Shown: positions 1 through 4,589 of the stretch, one piece after another
Layout of the letters: every line of letters starts with the position of its first letter
Position numbering within the stretch: the stretch's first letter is position 1
DNA from: Chloroflexota bacterium
GTDB lineage: Bacteria > Chloroflexota > Anaerolineae > Anaerolineales > Anaerolineaceae
NCBI GenBank assembly: GCA_019136175.1
Contig: JAGVUS010000223.1
Location: 1 to 8,038 of the forward strand
DNA: 8,038 nt
Direction: 5' to 3'
The notes under the pieces: generated by a model
Database searches by the model: none
What the model was told of the DNA's origin: nothing
The model's input: only the letters and a program-made list of their open reading frames with translations
Translations under genes and position numbers: made by a program

Positions 1-94
1 TCGTTTGTCGTGAAAGCCTGATGTGTTGATTTTAAAGTTGGTTGATATGCATGGACCTGCTCCTGGAATCTCCGGACAGGAACAAGTATACCAC

Positions 95-121
95 ACCGGT
101 TGGAATGCCCATCCGGTTTTT
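95..121 (+). terminator. Probable rho-independent terminator reading rightward
   Basis: A 9-base arm (95-103) pairs with 109-117 except for one central T-T mismatch, around a 5-base loop (AATGC), and the stem runs directly into TTTTT (117-121). Only the + strand reading ends in a T-run, so this should stop transcription entering from the left. All three + frames of the first 30 bases meet a stop (positions 11-13, 19-21 and 27-29), so a + strand gene from outside the window could end there. No such gene can be identified from so few codons. The rest of 1-147 shows nothing else I can support. Confidence 0.42.
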
Positions 122-147
122 GATGTCAATACATCGAACTGACTGCT

Positions 148-333
148 TCACTGCTGCAATGCCTGCCGGATCTGCTCCTGCAGCAGGGCAATCTCCTCTT
201 TGCGGTCCTTTAGCATGTTTTTGTATTCAAAGCGATCCGTTTCCCGGATTTCCACGCGCAAATCGGTGAGACAACATTCCAACATGTCCAGAAGCAGGCT
301 GCATTGTTCGGGGGTCAATTCTAATTTCACCAT
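148..333 (-). CDS. Small helical hypothetical protein, 61 aa
   Basis: I read this as a 61-residue protein starting at the ATG at 333-331, because GGGGAGG lies 5 bases upstream (339-345). The frame stays open to a TTG at 369, but that codon has no ribosome site. The protein opens with a short LELTPEQ segment and continues as an almost wholly helical, charged sequence with the pattern DLRVEIRETDR around residues 24-34. The last third (KDRKEEIALLQEQIRQAL) looks like coiled coil. It has no signal peptide or membrane segment, so it should be cytosolic. Small proteins with this 'LT..E...L...L...L.DLR.EI..TD' pattern are widespread in bacteria as uncharacterised proteins, as I recall them. Cysteines at 11, 20 and 21 are unusual for such a short helical protein. 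It is monocistronic as far as can be seen, with its own promoter at 457-485. No function is assigned. Confidence 0.72.
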   Translation of the reverse strand: MVKLELTPEQCSLLLDMLECCLTDLRVEIRETDRFEYKNMLKDRKEEIALLQEQIRQALQQ

Positions 334-338
334 GCCAA

Positions 339-450
339 CCTCCCCGGGGCGGATCTCAATCCCGGACAAAGGTCAGCAGGCGCATTCCAGTCTGCAATGT
401 ACGTCCGGTGATCCACCCCTCAATTCATTCCGTATCATCACCTGACCTTA
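339..450 (-). promoter_or_regulatory. Long, potentially structured 5' leader of the 61-aa gene
   Basis: The promoter at 457-485 predicts a start near 450, leaving a leader of about 115 bases before the ATG at 333. Its first bases (449-442) are an exact 8-bp inverted repeat of 376-369. Inside, GGTGAT (440-435) can pair with ATCACC (412-407). Further on, CCGGG (365-361) can pair with CCCGG (347-343), whose end touches the ribosome site at 339-345. The leader also holds a 21-codon frame, ATG at 438-436 to TGA at 375-373, ending in Cys-rich codons (CRLECAC). This layout would fit leader-based control, but it matches no riboswitch class I know, and chance pairing is possible. Confidence 0.3.
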
Positions 451-456
451 AAAATC

Positions 457-485
457 AATATAACAGATTTTTCAACCAGTTACAA
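457..485 (-). promoter_or_regulatory. Sigma-70-type promoter for the 61-aa gene
   Basis: On the - strand, TTGTAA (485-480) and TATATT (462-457) are separated by exactly 17 bases, giving 4/6 and 5/6 matches to the -35 and -10 consensus. It lies just past the terminator of the neighbouring operon (501-532), which is where a fresh promoter would be expected. The predicted start is near 450. Confidence 0.55.
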
Positions 486-500
486 TAAGTTTCCCGATAT

Positions 501-532
501 AAAAAGCAGAGCCGGTTCGTAGTGAACCGGCT
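501..532 (-). terminator. Rho-independent terminator of the lepB-to-small-membrane-protein operon
   Basis: A perfect 9-bp stem, AGCCGGTTC (532-524 on the - strand) with its complement at 518-510, encloses a 5-base loop. It is followed on the - strand by CTGC and TTTTT (505-501). It stands 30 bases past the stop of the 67-residue membrane protein and is the only strong terminator between there and the operon promoter at 3449-3477. Confidence 0.85.
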
Positions 533-562
533 TGATACTGTACTTTCCCAACCACAAATGTA

Positions 563-766
563 CTATCGCAGGAAGAACGACAGGACAATCAGGATAACGA
601 AGAAAGAACCAGCCAATATGCCAATCCGCTTTAAATCGCGGATCACATAATCATAATTCGGGTTGAACTCGCCTGTACTGGTGCGGGAGGATGAAGCTGC
701 AGGGCGAACTGCCTGTGCAGTCTCAGTGGTGCCATTGGAAACCTGTCGTTTGTATTTTTTTGCCAT
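563..766 (-). CDS. Small tail-anchored membrane protein, 67 aa
   Basis: This 67-residue protein has a lysine-rich start (MAKKYKRQ), a flexible Ser/Thr/Ala segment to about residue 32, a short conserved-looking stretch (EFNPNYDYVIRDLKRIGI, residues 33-50) and one C-terminal membrane helix (about 48-66) ending in a single Arg. By the positive-inside rule the N-terminus should face the cytoplasm. The start is the ATG at 766-764, with AGGAG at 782-778. It is the last gene before the terminator and starts 37 bases after the sortase stop, so it is almost certainly co-transcribed with the sortase. It has no LPXTG motif and an inverted topology, so it is not a sortase substrate. I do not recognise a characterised family. 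A role beside the sortase or signal peptidase is inference from position only. Confidence 0.75.
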   Translation of the reverse strand: MAKKYKRQVSNGTTETAQAVRPAASSSRTSTGEFNPNYDYVIRDLKRIGILAGSFFVILIVLSFFLR

Positions 767-803
767 ATCCGATTTATCTCCTAAAATGATCTCTATTTTA
801 CCG

Positions 804-1706
804 CTAATTCTTCAATTTGGCAGTCACAACTATGCGCTGAGTATCCACCATAAAGGGATAACAGGAAATCAGGGTCACAATTGGGTCTGCTGTTGATGCC
901 ATCACTTCCACATCCAGCGGACCTACAATCTGGGTTTGTTCCACAATATATACATAGGATTTTTGGTTGGTGTAAACAACCACCTCGTCCCCCGGAACCA
1001 GCTTATCCAAATGCCGGAAAATTTGACCATACACATCGTTATGTGCTGAAAGCACCATATTCCCATTCTGACCCGGGTTGGCAGAGCCAATATGCTGTCC
1101 CACACCCTTCTTCAATTGCTCATCAAGGTCGCCCTGGACAATCGGCGCGTCCACATCGATGACCGGAATTTGGATGCGTTGGGCATGTTCTGGGCTGCTG
1201 GTTGGTGTGGGAAGAGCAGCAAGGCTGGCTGCGATTGGGCGAAGATGTTCCGGAATCTCCGCCTCGTTGGGTTGGACAACGTCGGAACCGGTCGGCGGTA
1301 AATGTCCAGAAGGAAGCACCACCGCCATAATCATGGGGGTCGGTGTTAATGTGGGCTGCTGTAATGCAGATGAAACCTGCTGGTTCAGATCCCTCAATAC
1401 ATTCATTCCATTTAGTAAAATCACCACCAGCCCAATAACCGCAGCAACTTCCACAAGGACCAGCAGGGAATTCATGAAACCACGCCGCGGTTTGGGTCTT
1501 TCATCAGCAACCGGTTCACCATCTGTTGTTGTTTCGCTGCGCAAGGAACTCAAGGAGGGTGCTTGTGGCTCTGGTTCCACGGCAATGATCCGCCCCGTTT
1601 TGCGATACGCCTCCAGGCGCGCGCTTCGTTCCGCCCTGCGCCGGTCAATCAGCAATTGGCGAAGTTCATCCACGGTCAGGTCATTCACAGATCGTTTGCG
1701 TGCCAC
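804..1706 (-). CDS. Sortase (class D/E-like transpeptidase), 300 aa
   Basis: Sortases are membrane-bound cysteine transpeptidases that cut a C-terminal sorting signal and attach the protein to the cell surface. The triad is visible: His222 in LSAHND, Cys282 in TLISCYP and Arg291 in TQRIVV. The order is a cytoplasmic basic helical region (1-76, with SVNDLTVDELRQLL then many Arg), one membrane helix (about 79-99), a Pro/Thr-rich extracellular linker (about 115-175) and the catalytic beta-barrel (about 176-298). The start is GTG at 1706-1704 with AGGAA at 1715-1711. The linker contains LPPTG (residues 136-140), which is itself a canonical LPXTG-type signal. The gene sits 69 bases after the zinc-finger gene and before the 67-aa membrane protein in the lepB operon. 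No sorting-signal substrate is encoded nearby, so its targets must be elsewhere. The class assignment is tentative; the sortase identity is firm. Confidence 0.93.
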   Translation of the reverse strand: MARKRSVNDLTVDELRQLLIDRRRAERSARLEAYRKTGRIIAVEPEPQAPSLSSLRSETTTDGEPVADERPKPRRGFMNSLLVLVEVAAVIGLVVILLNGMNVLRDLNQQVSSALQQPTLTPTPMIMAVVLPSGHLPPTGSDVVQPNEAEIPEHLRPIAASLAALPTPTSSPEHAQRIQIPVIDVDAPIVQGDLDEQLKKGVGQHIGSANPGQNGNMVLSAHNDVYGQIFRHLDKLVPGDEVVVYTNQKSYVYIVEQTQIVGPLDVEVMASTADPIVTLISCYPFMVDTQRIVVTAKLKN

Positions 1707-1775
1707 AGGTTTCCTATCTGCTCCGGGTTCGGTTATTTCACCGTGATTATACCCGATTGGGACCTAAACCCGGTT

Positions 1776-2078
1776 TTATCCGGCAGGTGTTGAACGGCTT
1801 CCCTTGCGCTTTGGATTGGCGCGTCTGGGAAGGGAATGCTTCCGGGTGGATTTTCCGGCATTAGGCGCAAGAATAAGACTGAGTTGGTTCAACGCCCGGG
1901 GATCATATTCCCGCCTGCCACAAACATCACAAACCCACGCGGGAAAATCCGGCACCGTGATCAACTGATCGCCCAGCCATGTGAAATAGGTCACATGCTG
2001 GGAATGCATCTGCCCTGCCGGACAGTTACCGCATGGAATATAGGCGGGTGAGCCGAAAATGGGAAAGCGGTCACTCAT
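1776..2078 (-). CDS. YgiT-type zinc-finger protein with basic tail, 100 aa
   Basis: Two Cys pairs, CGNC (Cys16, Cys19) and CDVCG (Cys50, Cys53), flank about 30 residues that include a central aromatic/hydrophobic strand (VTYFTW). After the second pair comes REYDPRALNQL. This is the layout of YgiT-type zinc-finger domains, related to the N-terminal half of the MqsA antitoxin. Unlike MqsA there is no HTH domain: after residue 73 comes only a Lys/Arg-rich tail (K76, R79, K80, R85, R86, K90, R91, K92, R95), which could bind nucleic acid. The ATG at 2078-2076 has GAGG at 2088-2085, and the gene overlaps the deoC stop by 8 bases, suggesting coupled translation. In many genomes such proteins neighbour a small toxin, but none is seen here. 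The tail is the least certain part. Function unknown. Confidence 0.75.
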   Translation of the reverse strand: MSDRFPIFGSPAYIPCGNCPAGQMHSQHVTYFTWLGDQLITVPDFPAWVCDVCGRREYDPRALNQLSLILAPNAGKSTRKHSLPRRANPKRKGSRSTPAG

Positions 2079-2823
2079 GCAATGCCTCGGTGATAATCTT
2101 CACGCCGGAACTGGTTCCAAGCCGGTTGGCACCAGCCTGCAGCATTGTCCGGGCATCGGCAAGGGACCGAACCCCGCCGGAAGCCTTGACGCCCACCCGG
2201 CTGGGGCTGCCAACCACGCGGCGCATCAGTTCCACGTCTTCCACTGTAGCACCGCCCGTGCTGAAACCGGTGGATGTCTTGACAAAATCCGCACCTGCTT
2301 CCACCGCAAGCAAGCTCGCCAGGATTTTCTCTCCCCGCGTCAGTAGACAGGTCTCCAGGATCACTTTCAGCAAGCCACCGCCGGCATGAACTGCCCTCGC
2401 CAATGCAGAAATATCTTCCATCACTTCAACAGCCATGTCTGCCTTTAGCAAGCCAATGGATAAAACCATGTCAATCTCAATTGCGCCTTCCCCAATGGCA
2501 CGCTCTGCTTCAAACACCTTGGTTGCCGTTGGCACCGCGCCCAGCGGAAATCCTACCACCGTACAAACAGCAACCGGGCTGCCCTTCAGAAAATTTGCCG
2601 CCCTGGACACGTGAATGGGATTGATGCACACCGCACCAAATGAATATTCCAGTGCTTCGGCACAAAGCCTTTCAATTGCTTCGGGGATGGCTTCAGGCTT
2701 TAGCAGCGTGTGATCAATCATTTTTGCCAGGGATTCAAGACCCTGGGCTCCATCCTCCGGGAAGGGTGGCAGTTCGTTCTCAAACATTTTTTTGCGGACA
2801 AGGATATCACTGATTGAGTTCAT
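2071..2823 (-). CDS. deoC: Deoxyribose-phosphate aldolase (EC 4.1.2.4), 250 aa
   Basis: DeoC is a class I aldolase that splits 2-deoxy-D-ribose 5-phosphate into acetaldehyde and glyceraldehyde 3-phosphate in cytosolic deoxynucleoside catabolism. Family signatures are IDHTLLKPEA (36-45), CINPIHV (66-72), VVGFPLG (89-95), EIDMV with Asp118, VKTSTGF with the Schiff-base Lys182, and KASGGVR with Lys213, so the catalytic Asp and both Lys are present. The length fits the usual 220-260 residues. The ATG (2823-2821) overlaps the lepB TGA as ATGA and has no clear ribosome site, which argues for translational coupling. A second Met at residue 13 also lacks a ribosome site. No other deo gene (deoA, deoD, cdd) is present, so the placement in an export/sortase operon is not a classical deo operon. 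Identity is very sure. Confidence 0.97.
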   Translation of the reverse strand: MNSISDILVRKKMFENELPPFPEDGAQGLESLAKMIDHTLLKPEAIPEAIERLCAEALEYSFGAVCINPIHVSRAANFLKGSPVAVCTVVGFPLGAVPTATKVFEAERAIGEGAIEIDMVLSIGLLKADMAVEVMEDISALARAVHAGGGLLKVILETCLLTRGEKILASLLAVEAGADFVKTSTGFSTGGATVEDVELMRRVVGSPSRVGVKASGGVRSLADARTMLQAGANRLGTSSGVKIITEALHE

Positions 2824-3416
2824 TGTGTACTCGCTGCATTGACAATATTGGGGTGCCGGAGAATTTTTGCTTCAGAAAGCGGCCAGTAAATCACTAAAGC
2901 CCGTCCAACCACGTTCTCCACCGGCACCATCCCCCATGTGTGGGAATCCGAAGATTGATTGCGGTTATCTCCCAGCACAAAGATGGAGCCTTCTGGTACA
3001 GTCCAGGTACCCTGATAGTTGGGGGGAGCAGATATGTAGTCCTCGGTAAGCGGATATCCATTGACTGACACCACCCCGTCCTCCACGGTAATTTCATCAC
3101 CGGGAATGCCCATCACCCGCTTGATGTAATCCTCATTCGGATTCAGCGGGTAATGGAAGATGACAATATCACCATGATCAAAATCTCCCAATTTATACGC
3201 CAGCTTGTTCACCAAAAGAAATTCACCGGGTTTCAGCGTGGGCAGCATGGATATATTTTCCACCCGAACCCGCCCAATAAATGCATCAATCACGAAATAC
3301 AACACCACTGCCAGCAGCAGGGTTTGAATGATTTCAAGAAACAGGGATTTAAATCCCCGACTCTTGGGTTCTTCAACGGGTTTCTCTTCCAATTCCACTG
3401 AACGATATTGCTCCAA
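2820..3416 (-). CDS. lepB: Signal peptidase I, 198 aa
   Basis: Type I signal peptidase cleaves N-terminal signal peptides from exported proteins at the outer face of the cytoplasmic membrane, using a Ser/Lys dyad. After a short charged cytoplasmic segment (1-24) comes one membrane helix (about 25-47). Then come box B with the nucleophile Ser56 (NISMLPTL), box C/D with the general-base Lys99 (YIKRVMGIPGD), and box E GDNRNQSSDSHTWG (149-162). The single helix and 198 residues match the compact Gram-positive-like form rather than the longer E. coli enzyme. The start is TTG (3416-3414) preceded by a strong GGGAGGA (3427-3421); the nearby ATG at 3421-3419 is out of frame. It is the first gene of the operon from the promoter at 3449-3477, and its TGA overlaps the deoC ATG. 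Exported proteins from this window, such as the 307-aa membrane protein, are possible substrates. Confidence 0.97.
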   Translation of the reverse strand: MEQYRSVELEEKPVEEPKSRGFKSLFLEIIQTLLLAVVLYFVIDAFIGRVRVENISMLPTLKPGEFLLVNKLAYKLGDFDHGDIVIFHYPLNPNEDYIKRVMGIPGDEITVEDGVVSVNGYPLTEDYISAPPNYQGTWTVPEGSIFVLGDNRNQSSDSHTWGMVPVENVVGRALVIYWPLSEAKILRHPNIVNAASTQ

Positions 3417-3448
3417 ACCATCCTCCCGGGATTAAGACCTTGTGTGGG

Positions 3449-3477
3449 ATTATAGTCCTCACAAATGGGAAAGACAA
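3449..3477 (-). promoter_or_regulatory. Sigma-70-type promoter of the lepB-deoC-zinc finger-sortase operon
   Basis: On the - strand, TTGTCT (3477-3472), exactly 17 bases and a perfect TATAAT (3454-3449) lie in the 68-base gap before lepB. The predicted start near 3442 gives a leader of about 25 bases containing the GGAGG site of lepB. No terminator is visible for the upstream 307-aa gene, so some read-through from it is possible. Confidence 0.75.
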
Positions 3478-3484
3478 GCCCCAG

Positions 3485-4408
3485 TTACTTGTCAACCCTG
3501 CGTAAAAGCGCTCCGCAAACCCGGCAGAAGTGATCACCCACTTCAGCGCGCTTCCCGCATTCATGGCAATAGATAATCTCTTTATTTTCCGATTTGCGGG
3601 ATGGCTTATGACGCCGGTAAATTTCCTTTTGTTCTGCCCGGGCATTTCGCCACCATACCCACCAGCCAACCCCAAGTACCAGGGCAATTAAACCCAAAAT
3701 CCCAAACGCCCAGGGGAGAAAGGAACGGATATCAAACTGACCAGGAATATTTTCTAATGGGGCTGCAGGTTCCACGGGCTGGGATTGAAAGCTGAGTTCC
3801 TGATCCGGTTTTTCATACTGGATGGTCATTCGGTATTCAGAACCTGCCTTGATGGAGCCGACCTGTCTTTCATAGTAAGTCAATCCATCTTCACCCAACA
3901 GGCTGTTGCCAAGGGGAGGTTGGATGGCAACCCGGCTGGAATGGATGGGCGCCTGGACGGAGAAGGACAGGCTGCGCACTTCCATATCCCCGGGCCAGAT
4001 GTAAGTGATTTCCCGCTTTGGCTGATCCTGGTTAATTACAGGATCATAGTATTCCACCTGGAGAAGGTTGGAGGGGGTGGTCAATGTGATCCATGCCCAG
4101 TCACCCTCCGGGCGGTACTGGTAGTCCAAAAGGTACGGCATCTCATCTTCCAGGTAATACGCCACATTGTATGGTCTTCCAGCGCTTCGCGGGATGCGCA
4201 GGGCAACCTGGGCAGGAATGACGGTATTGGTATCCAGCACAATGCGGTAAATCACCAGCACTTCCGGCTGATCATATTCCGGCCAAATGTTGACCAGCAG
4301 GCTGTCAATCACCGGCTGATTCTCCACCTGGGCAAACCCAACCAGCCCCGGAACAATCGCCAGCAAGATTAAAATGAAAACCAAGCGAGCTAAATGGTTA
4401 ATTTTCAT
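3485..4408 (-). CDS. Bitopic membrane protein with secreted domain and cytoplasmic zinc ribbon, 307 aa
   Basis: The protein begins with a signal peptide or first membrane segment (residues 1-26; hydrophobic core LVFILILLAIVPGLVGF, then AQ). A beta-rich region rich in aromatic residues and Pro follows (about 30-200), then a short acidic/Pro linker, a membrane helix (about 230-253), a strongly basic stretch (254-273) and a C-terminal C4 zinc ribbon (Cys281, 284, 295, 298; pattern CHECG...CRVCG). The basic stretch places the ribbon in the cytoplasm and the large domain outside. It is a known style of architecture in Chloroflexota, but I know of no assigned function. No ribosome site precedes the ATG; instead a TATAAT ends 7 bases upstream, so translation may be leaderless. 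It is divergent from the ATPase gene and 68 bases ahead of lepB. Structural or sensing roles are both open. Confidence 0.85.
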   Translation of the reverse strand: MKINHLARLVFILILLAIVPGLVGFAQVENQPVIDSLLVNIWPEYDQPEVLVIYRIVLDTNTVIPAQVALRIPRSAGRPYNVAYYLEDEMPYLLDYQYRPEGDWAWITLTTPSNLLQVEYYDPVINQDQPKREITYIWPGDMEVRSLSFSVQAPIHSSRVAIQPPLGNSLLGEDGLTYYERQVGSIKAGSEYRMTIQYEKPDQELSFQSQPVEPAAPLENIPGQFDIRSFLPWAFGILGLIALVLGVGWWVWWRNARAEQKEIYRRHKPSRKSENKEIIYCHECGKRAEVGDHFCRVCGALLRRVDK

Positions 4409-4414
4409 ACATCG

Positions 4415-4420
4415 ATTATA
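4415..4420 (-). promoter_or_regulatory. -10 box immediately before the 307-aa gene
   Basis: A perfect TATAAT (4420-4415, - strand) ends 7 bases before the ATG at 4408. The expected start would be at or next to the A of that ATG, giving a leaderless mRNA. The -35 position at 17 bases (TTATGG) is poor. A second weak option is TTGTTA (4451-4446) with TATGGT (4428-4423), also 17 bases apart. Confidence 0.4.
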
Positions 4421-4456
4421 TTACCATAGAAGTCCCGCCATAATTTAACAAGCAGA

Positions 4457-4487
4457 TTGCGATGCATTGTTGCTGACGTATTATAAT
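4457..4487 (+). promoter_or_regulatory. Candidate promoter for the HerA-like ATPase gene
   Basis: A perfect TATAAT at 4482-4487 is preceded by TTGCGA (4457-4462), but with a long 19-base spacer, so the -35 assignment is weak. The predicted start near 4494 leaves a leader of about 95 bases with two small hairpins (AAGG 4537-4540 with CCTT 4547-4550; AATCC 4555-4559 with GGATT 4563-4567). The sequence around the box, ATTATAAT, is palindromic, so a - strand -10 also exists there without a good -35. Confidence 0.4.
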
Positions 4488-4589
4488 TAGAAAAGTGCAG
4501 ACGCATTGTGGGATCCAGGCTTGGCACAAATAATCTAAGGAACAATCCTTCCTGAATCCCCCGGATTATCTGATTGAAAGGAATTCCTC

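Noticed and set aside
85..129. - strand TTGACA (129-124) and TATACT (90-85) as a promoter
   Set aside because: The two boxes are 33 bases apart, and neither has a partner at 16-18 bases.
334..369. Upstream TTG start adding 12 residues to the 61-aa protein
   Set aside because: There is no ribosome site before the TTG, while GGGGAGG sits 5 bases before the ATG at 333; the extension also overlaps the predicted leader stem.
1078..1746. A 222-codon open frame on the + strand opposite the sortase
   Set aside because: It is Ser/Arg-rich, without domain features, and lies exactly antisense to a gene whose catalytic triad is intact; its length reflects the codon use of the sortase.
1746..1751. Perfect TATAAT on the - strand before the sortase gene as an internal promoter
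   Set aside because: The sequence at the -35 position (ACCGGG) does not match, and there is no extended -10 motif; kept only as a possible minor start.
1776..2078. Toxin-antitoxin module based on the YgiT/MqsA-like zinc finger
   Set aside because: The flanking genes are deoC and a sortase, no small toxin frame lies nearby, and the HTH half of MqsA is missing.
3785..4372. A 195-codon open frame on the + strand opposite the membrane protein
   Set aside because: It has no ribosome site or recognisable domain, and the opposite strand encodes a coherent signal peptide, membrane helix and zinc ribbon.
4521..4527. TTGGCAC, resembling the -24 element of a sigma-54 promoter
   Set aside because: The required TTGC-like -12 element does not follow at the proper distance.
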